The notes under the pieces are model-generated. The model was not told the DNA's origin and made no database searches. It saw only the letters and a list, made by a program, of their open reading frames with translations. From Neorhizobium sp. NCHU2750 (GTDB taxonomy: Bacteria; Pseudomonadota; Alphaproteobacteria; Rhizobiales; Rhizobiaceae), in assembly GCF_003597675.1 (NCBI RefSeq), contig NZ_CP030827.1:1736001-1800000 (forward strand): a DNA stretch of 64,000 bases. Direction: 5' to 3'. Shown here piece by piece: positions 1 through 9,339 of the stretch. The translations under genes were made by a program, and so were the position numbers. The stretch's first letter is position 1; every line of letters starts with the position of its first letter.

Positions 1-688
1 GCACCGCCACATTGGTCTGGCGCAGGATATCGGCGAGCCCGATGATTGAAACATAGGACGTGTCTTTCAACAGGATCATCCAGAGATTGCTGAGGCCCGG
101 AAGCGCGATCCGGACGAGCTGCGGCAGGATGATCAAGAGCATGGTGCGCCAGCGGCGCAAGCCGAGCGCATCGCCGGCCTCGTATTGCCCGCTCGGGATG
201 GCACGGAAGGCCGACAGCAGCACTTCCGAGCAATAGGCGGAAAACACCACCGACAGCGCGATCATGCCGGCAACGAAGGCATTGATCTCGATCCGCTCGT
301 CATAGCCGAACGAGGCAAGAACCGACTGGATGAGGATCTGCGCACCGTAATAGATGATGAACAGCGTGAGCAGTTCCGGCATGCCGCGGAAGATCGTCGT
401 GTAGATCCCGGCGGCAAGCCTCAGGAGGCGATCCTGCGATTGCTGCCCGAGCGCCACGATGAAACCGATGATCAGGCCGACCGGGAGCGTGCAGAGGGCA
501 ACCGTGACGGTGATTCTGACACCTGCCGCGATCTCGTCTCCCCAGCCGCTGTCGCCACAGGCAAGGATCGTCCCGTTCCCCATGAGGGAAAACACACCGA
601 CCGGACCGCAGAACGGGTCGAAGACGGTCGATATCCAGGTCAGAACATTGGCCACAATATCGCCAAGTGCGGAAAACAATCCGCCCAT
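1..688 (-). CDS. Amino-acid ABC transporter permease, HisQ/OccQ type (partial, 3' end outside window)
   Basis: Inner-membrane permease of a polar amino-acid importer (HisQ/GlnP family; opine/basic amino-acid type is likely). The start begins MGGLFSALGDIVANVL and is preceded by AGGGGA about 8 bases upstream; 229 codons are visible and the stop lies beyond base 1. Hydrophobic segments alternate with loops. The cytoplasmic EAA loop that contacts the ATPase is present (EAGDALGLRRWR, then ILPQ). A segment near residues 28-50 carries two cysteines and probably sits in a periplasmic loop. It lies downstream of the binding-protein gene at 804-1577 on the same strand, separated by a strong hairpin, so it is probably expressed at a lower level from the same transcript. 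The second permease and ATPase genes would be expected just outside the window. Family assignment is firm; substrate is inferred. Confidence 0.9.
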   Translation of the reverse strand, partial: MGGLFSALGDIVANVLTWISTVFDPFCGPVGVFSLMGNGTILACGDSGWGDEIAAGVRITVTVALCTLPVGLIIGFIVALGQQSQDRLLRLAAGIYTTIFRGMPELLTLFIIYYGAQILIQSVLASFGYDERIEINAFVAGMIALSVVFSAYCSEVLLSAFRAIPSGQYEAGDALGLRRWRTMLLIILPQLVRIALPGLSNLWMILLKDTSYVSIIGLADILRQTNVAV

Positions 689-745
689 CCATATTCCCCT
701 TGTTCGATGGCGGTCTTGGCCGCCTTTATCTGGGTGTTGTCAAAC

Positions 746-780
746 AAAAATGGCGGAAGGGCAAGCCTCCCGCCATTTTT
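746..780 (-). terminator. Hairpin between binding-protein and permease genes (attenuator or processing site)
   Basis: A perfect inverted repeat, AAAAATGGCGG / CCGCCATTTTT, with a short internal loop, sits in the 115-base gap. Read on the minus strand it ends in a T run. Such an element after the binding-protein gene commonly lets that gene be made in excess over the membrane components. That role is inferred here. Confidence 0.7.
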
Positions 781-803
781 GGCTATGACCGGCAGTGGAT
801 TTC

Positions 804-1577
804 TTACTCGCCGTAAACGTCGAAGTCGAAATACTTGTCCTGGATCTTCTTGTAGGTGCCGTCGGCGCGGATGGCGGCGATCGCGGCGTTGAGCTTGTCC
901 TTCAGCGCGGTATCGCCCTTGCGTACTGCAATGCCTGCACCGATGCCGTTGATTTCCGGGTCGCTCTTCAGCGGCGTCAGGATCTTGCAGCATGCGCCGG
1001 CGTCCGACTTGACCCACTGCGACAGAACGACGATGTCGTCGATGACAGCGTCGATACGGCCGTTGGAGATGTCGAGCTTGTATTCATCGGCAGTCGGGTA
1101 GAGCTTCAGCTCGGTACCGGAAAGATGCTTCTCGGCATAATTGGCGTGCGTAGTGGAGCTCTGTGCGCCGATCGTCTTGCCCTTCAGGTCTTCGATCGTC
1201 TTGGCCGGCGAATCCTTCGGCACGGCGATTGCCGGCGGGGTGTTGTAATATTTGTTGGTGAAATCGACGAGCTTGGAACGCTCCGGCGTGATCGACATGG
1301 ACGACAGGATCATGTCGAACTTCTTGGCCTGAAGGGCCGGGATGATGCCGTCCCAGTCATTGCTGACGAAGGTGCATTCGACCTTCATCTGGGCGCAGAG
1401 CGCGCGGCCGATATCCATGTCGAAACCGAGGAACTGACCGCTGGCATCGACATATTCGAAGGGCGGGTAGGTGGAATCGGTGCCGATGACGAGCTTGTCG
1501 GCAGCCATTGCGGAGCCGGCGAACATCGAAATCGCGGCGATCGACGCGGCAGCAAGCGCACGGAATGAAATCTTCAT
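804..1577 (-). CDS. Amino-acid ABC transporter periplasmic binding protein (SBP_bac_3 family)
   Basis: Periplasmic solute receptor, 257 aa, that delivers an amino acid to the permease encoded downstream. The start ATG at 1577 is chosen because GAGAGG precedes it and a clean signal peptide follows (MKISFRALAAASIAAISMFA, ending AMA before ADKLVIG). An upstream in-frame extension of 47 residues is not signal-like. The mature part has the family-3 pattern: TDSTYPPFEY near the N-terminus, GFDMDIGRALC, and the hinge region with DAVIDD near residue 180. It is closest by eye to lysine/arginine/ornithine, octopine or nopaline binding proteins, so a basic amino acid or opine is the likely ligand, but specificity cannot be read from sequence alone. 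Confidence 0.93.
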   Translation of the reverse strand: MKISFRALAAASIAAISMFAGSAMAADKLVIGTDSTYPPFEYVDASGQFLGFDMDIGRALCAQMKVECTFVSNDWDGIIPALQAKKFDMILSSMSITPERSKLVDFTNKYYNTPPAIAVPKDSPAKTIEDLKGKTIGAQSSTTHANYAEKHLSGTELKLYPTADEYKLDISNGRIDAVIDDIVVLSQWVKSDAGACCKILTPLKSDPEINGIGAGIAVRKGDTALKDKLNAAIAAIRADGTYKKIQDKYFDFDVYGE

Positions 1578-1909
1578 AATGGTCCTCTCTGTTGGCAACC
1601 CGGCGGCGTTTGTTAGGTTTTTCACCGTTGGGGCAGGGCGCATCAGCGCCGTGCTTTTTATAGATACCGCCGCCGGAAAAATTGCAATGGCATTTTGTGA
1701 GGCAACCTCGGGCTTCACAACAGCTTGTTTCGGCTGTGGTGAACGGCTCGTTCAAACGCCGTTCAGACTTAAGCCCCGATCATGCGCAACTGAGCTGCTT
1801 TGCCTCGAAGGGAACAAATTTGACGCAAATGCAGTTGAGACGCCGCTAAAGTCCGCCCGCCGAGGCAAAAATGGACGATCGGGACGAAACACAGAAAGAG
1901 GAATATGCC
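1578..1909. promoter_or_regulatory. Divergent intergenic region between binding-protein gene and OmpA-family gene
   Basis: 332 bases separate two divergently transcribed genes, so promoters for both must lie here. I cannot assign clear -35/-10 boxes by eye. There is no convincing ORF. A partial dyad (acaacagcttgtt and nearby cggctgtggtg) lies around 1717-1741 and could be an operator, but this is weak. Confidence 0.4.
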
Positions 1910-4267
1910 ATGTCGATAAAATCCAGATTGTTTGCCAGCGTGGCAGCCCCGGTCCTGTCCCTGCCGCTGTTGATCCAGCCGGTCATGGCGATGCCTTTGG
2001 GGCTTGATGTCGCACCCGCCGGTATGGCGCAACCGGGCCTCATCCGCGTCCAGCAGCAGGTCATCCCGCAGGATGAGCAGCCGGGCAAGGGCAAGGAACG
2101 CCAGAAGCGCGATGAAAAGCAGCGAGACGACAAGCAGCAGGGAGGCGAGCGCCCGCAGGCCGAAGGCCGCGGCAAGGGCGGTGATCAGACGGGCGGCCAG
2201 GGTGGCGACGAGCAGCCGAAGCGCCGTCAGCAACAGGCAGATCAGGCCCCGCAGCAGCGCGAGGCACCGAAGCAGGATGCACAGCAGGCCGGTGAGCCGC
2301 AGCGCAAGCCAAAGCCGGCGGATCAGGCCGGCGAGGCGCAACCGAAGTCGCGCCAGCAGAATGCCGAGCAGGCACCCGATGCCAAGCCTGCCAAGAAGCA
2401 GGATGCTCAGCAGGCTGAACAGCCTCAGCAGGCTCCTAAGCCCGCCCGGCAGCAGGCTGACCAGAGTGGCACGGCCCAGCCGGCCAAGCCTGCACGTCAG
2501 GCAGACCAGGCCGAAGAGCCGCTACAGAAGCCGCGCCAGCAGAATGCCGAGCAGGCACCCGACGCCAAGCCCGCTAAGAAGCAGGATGCCCAGCAGGCGG
2601 AGCAGCCGCAGCAGGCTCCGAAGCCGCCCCGCCAGCAGGCCGATCAAGGCACAGGCAATCAGCCCGTAAGTCCGGCCAGACAGGCGGATCAGGCACAGCA
2701 GCCGCAGCGCAAGCCGCATCCGGGCGATCAGACCGGCGAGCCGCAGCAGAAGCCACGCCAGCAGAATGCTGACGGTGCCCCTGATGCGAAGCCTCCGAGA
2801 AAGCCGGATGCTCAGCAAGGCCAGATGCAGCCGGACCAGGCCCAGCCCGGCCAGACCCAGCCTGGTAAGGCGCCAGCCAGCCAGCAGGCCGGCCAGGGTT
2901 CCGACCAGCAGCTGAACAACGGCCGTCCAGGCCAGCCGCCTCAGACCGCCAAGACCCCCGAGCAGGTGGAACGTGCCAAGGAGATAGCCAAGGATCCGAA
3001 GGCCGCAAAGCCCGGTGAAACGGCTGTTCTCCCGGTTGAAAACGGCGCGGCCGTGCTCGACAGTGCCAAGCAACCCAACCGGCGTCCATCGGCTGATGGC
3101 CGTAACCAGCCGGGCCAGTCCGATCAGCAGGCAGGACAGCAAGGCCGTCCGTCGCGCAATCCGGTCGCAGACCAGCCGGCAGGTCCTCCGCCGCGTTCCG
3201 ATGCCGATGCGCAGGGTCCGGGCATGTCCCGCCAGCAGGAACAGCAGGCGGTGCGCGATGCCGACAAGGAGCGTGGCCAGCGCCTCGACAAGCGTCCGAA
3301 ATTCGAGCGGCCGAAGGGCTGGGAAGTTCTCGGCGCAGCCGCTCTTGGTGCTGCGGTCGGCTATGCGGTCGGGCAGGGCCAGCAGGGCAACCCGCCGCCG
3401 CAGCCAGGCTATGCCGACCGCGATGACGGGCGCGTCTTCATGCGCATCGACGATCAGGAGGTTATCCGCCACGACGACAGCCGTCGCTTCTACGACGATC
3501 GCCGCCCGCCGGAATATGACCAGCTCAGCCAGGGCCGTGTCCGCGAAGTCATCATGCGCGACGACGGCACGCGTATCGTCACCATCCGCAACCGCTATGG
3601 CGAAATCGTGCAGCGTTCCCGCGTAGCCCCCGATGGCCGCGAATATGTGCTCTATTATGCACCGCAGCTGGTCAACGAGACCCGCGGTCCGGACTATGTC
3701 TGGCGCGATCCGGGCGATGACCTGCCGCCGATGCGCCTGCAGGTGCCGCTCGACGATTATATCGCCGACACCTCGGCAGAGCCGAATCGCGACTACTACC
3801 GCTTCCTCGAGCAGCCTCCGGTCGAACGTGTCGAGCGCGTCTATTCGCTGGATGAGGTCCGCTATTCGGCCCGCCTGCGAGACAAGGTGCGCCGTATCGA
3901 CCTCGATACGATCACCTTCGACACAGGCAGCGCCGATATTTCGATGAACCAGGCCGGCACGCTGCGCAATGTCGCCGAAGGCATCAAGCAGGTGCTGGGC
4001 AAGGACCCGTCTGAAACCTTCCTCATCGAAGGTCACACCGATGCCGTCGGCTCCGATCAGGACAATCTCGTCCTCTCCGACCAGCGTGCGGAATCGGTCG
4101 CTCGCGTCCTGACCGATGTCTATGGAATCCCGCCGGAAAACATGGCGACGCAGGGTTACGGCGAACAGTTCCTGAAGGTCCAGACCGCTGGCCCGAACCA
4201 GGAAAACCGCCGCGTCACCATCCGCCGTATCACCCCGCTGGTAAAGCCGGTCGCCTCGAACCAGTAA
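1910..4267 (+). CDS. OmpA-family outer-membrane/peptidoglycan-associated protein with Gln/Pro/Ala-rich repeats
   Basis: Predicted exported protein of 785 aa. The start at 1910 follows AGAGGA and opens a signal peptide (MSIKSRLFASVAAPVLSLPL, cleavage after PVMA). Residues about 30-460 are low-complexity Gln/Pro/Ala/Lys/Asp, with a roughly 61-residue unit (QQNAEQAPDAKP, then KKQDAQQAEQPQQAPKP) seen twice nearly intact and once degenerate. A short glycine/alanine-rich hydrophobic stretch lies near residue 472. A globular middle follows, then a C-terminal OmpA-like domain at about 660-777 with the peptidoglycan-binding signature (IEGHTDAVGS, LSDQRAESV, and NRRVTI at the end). The long disordered repeat region is likely a periplasmic spacer between membrane and cell wall; that is inference. 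Monocistronic, ending at a strong terminator. Confidence 0.85.
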   Translation: MSIKSRLFASVAAPVLSLPLLIQPVMAMPLGLDVAPAGMAQPGLIRVQQQVIPQDEQPGKGKERQKRDEKQRDDKQQGGERPQAEGRGKGGDQTGGQGGDEQPKRRQQQADQAPQQREAPKQDAQQAGEPQRKPKPADQAGEAQPKSRQQNAEQAPDAKPAKKQDAQQAEQPQQAPKPARQQADQSGTAQPAKPARQADQAEEPLQKPRQQNAEQAPDAKPAKKQDAQQAEQPQQAPKPPRQQADQGTGNQPVSPARQADQAQQPQRKPHPGDQTGEPQQKPRQQNADGAPDAKPPRKPDAQQGQMQPDQAQPGQTQPGKAPASQQAGQGSDQQLNNGRPGQPPQTAKTPEQVERAKEIAKDPKAAKPGETAVLPVENGAAVLDSAKQPNRRPSADGRNQPGQSDQQAGQQGRPSRNPVADQPAGPPPRSDADAQGPGMSRQQEQQAVRDADKERGQRLDKRPKFERPKGWEVLGAAALGAAVGYAVGQGQQGNPPPQPGYADRDDGRVFMRIDDQEVIRHDDSRRFYDDRRPPEYDQLSQGRVREVIMRDDGTRIVTIRNRYGEIVQRSRVAPDGREYVLYYAPQLVNETRGPDYVWRDPGDDLPPMRLQVPLDDYIADTSAEPNRDYYRFLEQPPVERVERVYSLDEVRYSARLRDKVRRIDLDTITFDTGSADISMNQAGTLRNVAEGIKQVLGKDPSETFLIEGHTDAVGSDQDNLVLSDQRAESVARVLTDVYGIPPENMATQGYGEQFLKVQTAGPNQENRRVTIRRITPLVKPVASNQ
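2350..2818 (+). repeat. Tandem coding repeats in the OmpA-family gene (period about 183 bp)
   Basis: A block starting cgccagcagaatgccgagca at about 2350-2462 recurs at about 2533-2646 with only scattered third-position changes. It recurs a third time in degenerate form from about 2756 to 2818. The period is 183 bases (61 codons), so copy-number change would keep the frame. Confidence 0.8.
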
Positions 4268-4290
4268 GGGGCCGCTATCAGGTTAAAAAC

Positions 4291-4327
4291 GGAAAGCCGC
4301 CGGTCGCAGGATCGGCGGCTTTCCTTT
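4291..4327. terminator. Bidirectional intrinsic terminator
   Basis: An 11-bp perfect stem, ggaaagccgcc (4291-4301) with ggcggctttcc (4314-4324), is followed by TTT. It lies between the convergent OmpA-family gene and mobB. Confidence 0.85.
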
Positions 4328-4343
4328 ATCCGGATTGCAGGGA

Positions 4344-4904
4344 TTAGCGTCTGGGAACGCCGATGGTCTCGATCACGAAATCGGCGATCGCCGCCGTATC
4401 GTCGAGGTCGAAAACTGGCAGGCGCGCGTCTTCGACCGGGTGGTCGGCTGCGATGGCAACGATATGCGGGTCGCTCGGTGCCAGTGGCTCGCGGCTTCTC
4501 GATGCCAGCCGCCTCAGTTCGATCTTCGGGATCGCCTCCTGCTTGTAGCCCTCGACCAGAACCAGGTCGCAGGGCGATATCCGCTGCAGGATTTCTTCGA
4601 GCGTCGGTTCGGCAGCGCCCCGCAATTCGTGCATGATGGCAAATCGTGTGCCCGAGACGATCGTCACCTCCTCGGCGCCCGCCTCCCGGTGGCGAAAGGA
4701 ATCGGCGCCCGGCTTGTCGATGTCGAAATCATGATGCGCATGCTTGATCGTCGAGATCCGGTAGCCGCGTGCTGTGAGTTCCGTCACCAGCCGGACGGTC
4801 AGTCCGGTCTTGCCGGAATTCTTCCAGCCGGAAATGCCGAAGGCCGGCGTGTGCAATCCCTGCAATGTCTTTGATGCCGCCGGTGGTGTCAGCTGTGATG
4901 TCAT
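4344..4904 (-). CDS. mobB: Molybdopterin-guanine dinucleotide biosynthesis adaptor MobB
   Basis: P-loop GTP-binding protein of 186 aa that assists MobA in attaching GMP to molybdopterin to form the MGD cofactor in the cytoplasm. The Walker A motif GWKNSGKTGL is at residues about 25-34. The family signature HAHHDFDIDKPGADSFRHR follows at about 54-73, and LVLVEGYKQEAIPKIE is at about 114-129. The length is typical. It is translationally coupled to mobA: its ATG overlaps the mobA stop (ATGA). MobB is helpful rather than essential in known organisms. Confidence 0.95.
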   Translation of the reverse strand: MTSQLTPPAASKTLQGLHTPAFGISGWKNSGKTGLTVRLVTELTARGYRISTIKHAHHDFDIDKPGADSFRHREAGAEEVTIVSGTRFAIMHELRGAAEPTLEEILQRISPCDLVLVEGYKQEAIPKIELRRLASRSREPLAPSDPHIVAIAADHPVEDARLPVFDLDDTAAIADFVIETIGVPRR

Positions 4905-5515
4905 GCGAGAGCCTCCGCAAAGGCCTGCGCATCGGTAAGCTCTTCGGGCGTATTGATGTTGAGGAAGGGATCGAGTTCGCCGGCGCCTGTCTGCAGCGGC
5001 GAAAAATCGACAGCCACCGTATGGTGACGATCGAGGAATGCGTTGATACGGCGGTTGTCTTCAACGACGAGCGAGTGCTCCAGATCATCGGCAAGGGCTG
5101 TCGGCCAGAGGCCGAAGACCGGGTGACGGCGCCCAAGCGAAGACGCGATGACGATCGCTTCCTTGCTATCGCAGGCGGCGATCAGCCTTTCAGCGAGATC
5201 CTTCGGAAAGAACGGGCTGTCGCAGGGCACGGTGAGGTAATGCGAGGCTTCCGCGTAATGACGCATGCCTGTCAGTATTCCGGCAAGCGGCCCGAGCTGC
5301 CCGGCTACGCTGTCTTCAATGACGGGCAATGACTCGAATCCGGGAAAGGCCGCGGAAGAATTGACGGAAACCGAGGTGACCTGGGGTGTGAGCCTGTCGA
5401 CCACATGTCTCAACACGGCCTTGCCGTTGAGCGGCAGCAGCGCCTTGTTGGCCCCCATGCGGCTCGATCTGCCTCCGGCGAGAATGAGGCCGGGCGGCAC
5501 CTTGGTCTGTCCCAT
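4901..5515 (-). CDS. mobA: Molybdenum cofactor guanylyltransferase MobA
   Basis: Transfers GMP from GTP to molybdopterin to give molybdopterin guanine dinucleotide for DMSO-reductase-class enzymes (formate dehydrogenase, nitrate reductase and others). The N-terminal nucleotidyltransferase signature LILAGGRSSRMG, then the lysine in NKALLPLNGK, and later TVPCDSPF, are all present. The start at 5515 (MGQTKVPPG) has AGGGAAG in front; an in-frame ATG ten codons upstream has no better ribosome site. 204 aa. First gene of a mobA-mobB pair with a 4-base overlap. moaA for the first step of the same pathway lies about 5 kb away at 10327-11373. Confidence 0.95.
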   Translation of the reverse strand: MGQTKVPPGLILAGGRSSRMGANKALLPLNGKAVLRHVVDRLTPQVTSVSVNSSAAFPGFESLPVIEDSVAGQLGPLAGILTGMRHYAEASHYLTVPCDSPFFPKDLAERLIAACDSKEAIVIASSLGRRHPVFGLWPTALADDLEHSLVVEDNRRINAFLDRHHTVAVDFSPLQTGAGELDPFLNINTPEELTDAQAFAEALA

Positions 5516-5563
5516 ATATTCTTCCCTGTTGAGCGCGCCCGCCAAGGATACTGAGGCCCCCCG

Positions 5564-6472
5564 TCATACCCCGGAGGGAGTAACGGCGGAGGTCTTGGCG
5601 GTGTCGCTGGCGCGCCGGCTTTCGCGATAGAACGTGTAGAGGCCGGATGAGATGACGATGGCGGCGCCGATCAGCATGGAGGTCCCCGGTCTTTCACCGA
5701 ATGCCAGGACACCGATCAGCAGGGCCCAGATGAGGCTGGTATAGCGGAACGGCGCAACGAAGGATATGTCGCCGGATCGCATCGCGAGGATGACGGTCTG
5801 ATAGGCGCAGAACAGGGCCACCGCCGTCAGCGACAGCTTCATCCAGTTGTCCCCTGAAATCGGTTGCCAGCCACCCGCCGGCACCAGGAGCGCAAATCCC
5901 ACCGTCATCGTGACGAAGGACGTGAACAGCGTTACATGGAGTGTCGGGATGTCTGCGGAAATTCGCCGCGTCGTGAGGTCGCGTGCAGCGGTGAAGACCA
6001 CTGAGACGAGCGCAAGCAGTGAGTAGCTGGAAAACCCGTCCGGTCCCGGCTGGATGATCAGAAGCACGCCGAGAAAGCCGACGATGATGGCACTCCAGCG
6101 CCGCCAGCCGACCGGCTCATGGAAGAGCAGCGCGGCACCCAGCGTCACCGCCAGCGGCAGAGATTGGGTGATCGAATAGGCCGCGGCGAAATCGATGCGC
6201 GCCAGCGCATTGAAATAGGTCAGTGTCGCGCCGAGATCGAAACATGTACGCAGGAGCACCAGCGGATGGCTGACGCTGCGCAGGGAAAATCCTGTTCGCA
6301 GCGACAGCGTCACGGCAAGCACGAGCGCAAACGTCATGACCCCGCGCACAGCCATGATCTGCGGAATGCTGAGATCATGGGTCAGCGTCTTGACCAAGGC
6401 ATCGTTGCAGGAAAACACCGCCATCGCGGTCGCCATGAAAAGCGCGCCGCGCGTGTTCTCCGACAATGCCAT
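5564..6472 (-). CDS. EamA/DMT-family inner-membrane transporter
   Basis: Putative exporter of 302 aa with the ten-helix, two-repeat architecture of the drug/metabolite transporter superfamily. The start at 6472 (MALSENTRGALF) is preceded by GGGGGAATC. Two EamA repeats are visible, roughly residues 8-140 and 150-285. Each begins with a helix carrying small residues, and the first contains the typical VRGVMTF stretch. Substrate unknown. It shares strand with mobA but is separated by 48 bases with no obvious terminator, so it could be the promoter-proximal gene of a three-gene transcript, or only a neighbour. Confidence 0.9.
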   Translation of the reverse strand: MALSENTRGALFMATAMAVFSCNDALVKTLTHDLSIPQIMAVRGVMTFALVLAVTLSLRTGFSLRSVSHPLVLLRTCFDLGATLTYFNALARIDFAAAYSITQSLPLAVTLGAALLFHEPVGWRRWSAIIVGFLGVLLIIQPGPDGFSSYSLLALVSVVFTAARDLTTRRISADIPTLHVTLFTSFVTMTVGFALLVPAGGWQPISGDNWMKLSLTAVALFCAYQTVILAMRSGDISFVAPFRYTSLIWALLIGVLAFGERPGTSMLIGAAIVISSGLYTFYRESRRASDTAKTSAVTPSGV

Positions 6473-6684
6473 GATGATTCCCCCAGCCGATGCGCGGTCG
6501 TGTTTAAGGGATAGGCATGGTTGCCGCCAGCGATTTTGCACTGTCGCCCGACAGGCGGGAATGTCTTGCATTTCGCCATTAACGGTTGTTCAACTCAATG
6601 TGGTGAAGGTTGTGCAACTATTCCCGCATGACGCTGGAATCGCTTCGCTGCGCACGCATGCTGTCGTGCCGGGCAGTGCAGCCA

Positions 6685-9249
6685 ATGACGGGGATTAATT
6701 TGTTTGTAGATCGCCTTCTCCAGGGCCGCAAAATCGTTACCAAGGTTCTACTTTTTGTCATTCCGCTGATCCTGCTCATCGCAGGCGTCGGCCTCGCCGG
6801 GTATTACACGGCAAGCACGCTGAACGGCCACATGACCGTCACCCGTGCCACGATTGAAAATATCAGTGATTTCGAACGACTTCAGGCAAGCCTGCAGCAA
6901 TTTGCAGAAACGCCCAGCGACCACACGGTCGCAACCCTGAAGGCCGATATCGACCGTCAGGAAAAGGGCGTGGCGACGCTTGAAGGCCTGCTCGTCTCCG
7001 ATGATGATCGCAGCCGCGTCGCACCGGTTGCCGGACTGGCGGGGGCCATGCGGACCCATGTCGATACGCTCTGGGCGACCAAGACCGCCCGCGAGCAGGC
7101 CGATGCGCAGATCGTGTCGGCCATGGTCGGTATTTCCACTCTTGGCGACGGCGTGGAAAAACAGGTCGGTACGCTGCGCAAGCAGACCGAGGGCAAGGAG
7201 AAATTTGCCAAGGGCATGCTGCTCGAAGCCTATGCCTATAACGCCATTGCCGGGCGCATCGCCAACCTGCGGGACGCCATGCGGCGTGCCGACAGCGACG
7301 ATGGCGCCGTCAACACGGCAACGCTTTATCTCGGCGCGCTCAACCAGGAATTCGCCAATATCAAGGGCCTTGTCCCGGACAAGGTCGACAAGGTCTTCGA
7401 TCCGACCCGCCAGGCGGCGGCCGATATGGAAAAGGCGCTCGCCAGCGACGCATCACCTGCCGACAAGGCGCAGGCGATGCGCCTCGGCGCCAGCGCCTTC
7501 ATGCGCATCCAGGGTGATCTCGACAGCCTGACCACGAAGAAGGCGGTCACGGCCGCGGAACGTTTCGTTGGTCTGGAAGGCGATGTCGCTGCCCAGCGCG
7601 ACTTGCTCGCCCAGACGGAGGATTCGCTTCGCCGCATCGGCGAATTGAAGCTTCTCGTCGAAAAGCTTCGCGGCACGGCAAGCGAAGAGGCTCGCACCCA
7701 ACTGGTTGCCGGCACCGCCGCCCTGCGCAAGATCAGTGCCAGTGTCTCCGACCTCGCTAAGACCAATGTCACCATGGCCGAATTTGCCGGCAAGGTCGCA
7801 ATCCACCTTGCGTCGATCGATGAGGCATCGGCAAAGCTGATCGACATAGCCCACGACTGGCAGACCAAGAAGCTTGCCGCCTCACAGACGCTGACGGCCG
7901 GCATGGCCGGCCTCAAGAACTTCGTCGCCCAGGCGCAGGAAGTCGGCAAGGAGGACAGCGAGCGGTCGGCAACGCTCTCGGTCGCCGCCATGGTGATCGG
8001 CACCGTGCTGGCGATCGCCGGTGGCCTGATGCTGGTCGAAACCCTGCGCGGCCCACTGCGCCGGGTAACGGAAGTGATGAAACGGCTTGCCGATGGCGAT
8101 CTTGAAGTGGCGATCGAGGGCCGCGAGCGCGGCGACGAGATCGGCGACATGGTTCGGTCCGTCACCGTCTTCCGCGATGCGGCCAAGGAGAATATCCGCC
8201 TGGAACAGGAGGCCGCCACCGCTCGCGAATTGTCCGCCGCCGAAACCGAACGCCGGTCGGCGGAACGGGCACGCGTCGCCGCCGAGCAGGAACATGCATT
8301 GACCGCTCTTTCGGGCGTTCTCGGAAGCCTCGCCGAGGGTGATCTCGCCACCGGAATGGACGAGGATCTTCCGGAAGACTTCGTGGTCATGGCCCGCACC
8401 TACAATCAGGCTGTGGAGGCCCTGCGGGCGACGCTGTCGGAAGTGCGCTACGCCGCCCACGAGATCAATGGCGGCACCGCCAATCTCTCGGCCTCCGCCG
8501 ATGATCTCGCCCGCCGCACTGAGCAGCAGGCTGCTGCACTGGAGCAGAGCTCGCGGGCGTTGCGCCATCTGAGCGACGTCGTGCGCGGCACCGCCGCCAA
8601 TGCGAAGGAGACCTCGCGCTCGGTCAACGAGACGGAGGAATTTGCCGTCCGCTCCGGCACCGTCGTCGCCCGCGCCGTCGATGCCATGGCCGAGATCAGC
8701 CGTTCCTCCAACAAGATCGCGACGATCATCGGCGTCATCGACGAGATCGCCTTCCAGACCAACCTGCTTGCACTGAACGCCGGCGTTGAGGCTGCCCGTG
8801 CGGGCGAGGCGGGCAGGGGCTTCGCAGTCGTTGCCCAGGAAGTCCGGGAACTGGCACAGCGCTGCGCAGGCGCCGCCCGCGAGATCAAGCAGTTGATTTC
8901 GGCAAGCGCCACCCAGGTCGAGAGCGGCGTCAATCTGGTTGAGGAGACAGGCGAGGCGCTGACCAGGATCATCGCCCATGTCAGCGATGTGCGTAAACTC
9001 GTGGCACAGATCTCGTCGGCCGCCGCCGAGCAGTCGACGGGCATCACCGAAGTTACCCAGGCCGTCCACGACGTCGAGCTGATCACCCAGCAGAACGCCG
9101 CCATGGTCGAGGAGAACAACGCCGAAATCCGCGGCCTTCGCCACCGCGTCGAGGACCTGACGCAGAAGATCGGCCGCTTCCGGACCGGCGCCTACCGGGA
9201 AGACAGCACAGCCGAACGCCAACCGATCCGCCGCAACAACGCCGCGTGA
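6685..9249 (+). CDS. Methyl-accepting chemotaxis protein
   Basis: Transmembrane chemoreceptor of about 854 aa. TM1 is at about 17-38 and a large periplasmic helical sensor spans about 40-425. TM2 is at about 428-450, followed by HAMP (about 452-505, with the ERGDEIGDM pattern) and a second HAMP-like linker ([16 protein letters not shown]). The signalling domain at about 590-830 includes the conserved hairpin tip [20 protein letters not shown]. No CheR-tethering NWxxF pentapeptide is visible at the C-terminus (RRNNAA). The start is uncertain: 6685 gives a short N-terminal tail before TM1 but has no strong Shine-Dalgarno sequence; an upstream in-frame ATG at 6610 is less likely. The ligand is not predictable. 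It is not next to che genes, so it is an orphan receptor. Confidence 0.92.
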   Translation: MTGINLFVDRLLQGRKIVTKVLLFVIPLILLIAGVGLAGYYTASTLNGHMTVTRATIENISDFERLQASLQQFAETPSDHTVATLKADIDRQEKGVATLEGLLVSDDDRSRVAPVAGLAGAMRTHVDTLWATKTAREQADAQIVSAMVGISTLGDGVEKQVGTLRKQTEGKEKFAKGMLLEAYAYNAIAGRIANLRDAMRRADSDDGAVNTATLYLGALNQEFANIKGLVPDKVDKVFDPTRQAAADMEKALASDASPADKAQAMRLGASAFMRIQGDLDSLTTKKAVTAAERFVGLEGDVAAQRDLLAQTEDSLRRIGELKLLVEKLRGTASEEARTQLVAGTAALRKISASVSDLAKTNVTMAEFAGKVAIHLASIDEASAKLIDIAHDWQTKKLAASQTLTAGMAGLKNFVAQAQEVGKEDSERSATLSVAAMVIGTVLAIAGGLMLVETLRGPLRRVTEVMKRLADGDLEVAIEGRERGDEIGDMVRSVTVFRDAAKENIRLEQEAATARELSAAETERRSAERARVAAEQEHALTALSGVLGSLAEGDLATGMDEDLPEDFVVMARTYNQAVEALRATLSEVRYAAHEINGGTANLSASADDLARRTEQQAAALEQSSRALRHLSDVVRGTAANAKETSRSVNETEEFAVRSGTVVARAVDAMAEISRSSNKIATIIGVIDEIAFQTNLLALNAGVEAARAGEAGRGFAVVAQEVRELAQRCAGAAREIKQLISASATQVESGVNLVEETGEALTRIIAHVSDVRKLVAQISSAAAEQSTGITEVTQAVHDVELITQQNAAMVEENNAEIRGLRHRVEDLTQKIGRFRTGAYREDSTAERQPIRRNNAA

Positions 9250-9284
9250 TCGGTTGACCTGGGCAAGGCACATCTGAAACGTAT

Positions 9285-9320
9285 CGAAAGGCCGCAGAAC
9301 GCGCTCTGCGGCCTTTCGCT
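9285..9320 (+). terminator. Intrinsic terminator after the chemoreceptor gene
   Basis: Perfect 13-bp stem cgaaaggccgcag / ctgcggcctttcg (9285-9297 and 9306-9318) with an 8-base loop. The following T run is weak. It ends just before the ribosome site of the next gene. Confidence 0.75.
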
Positions 9321-9339
9321 TGTGGCCACGGGAGCCTTC

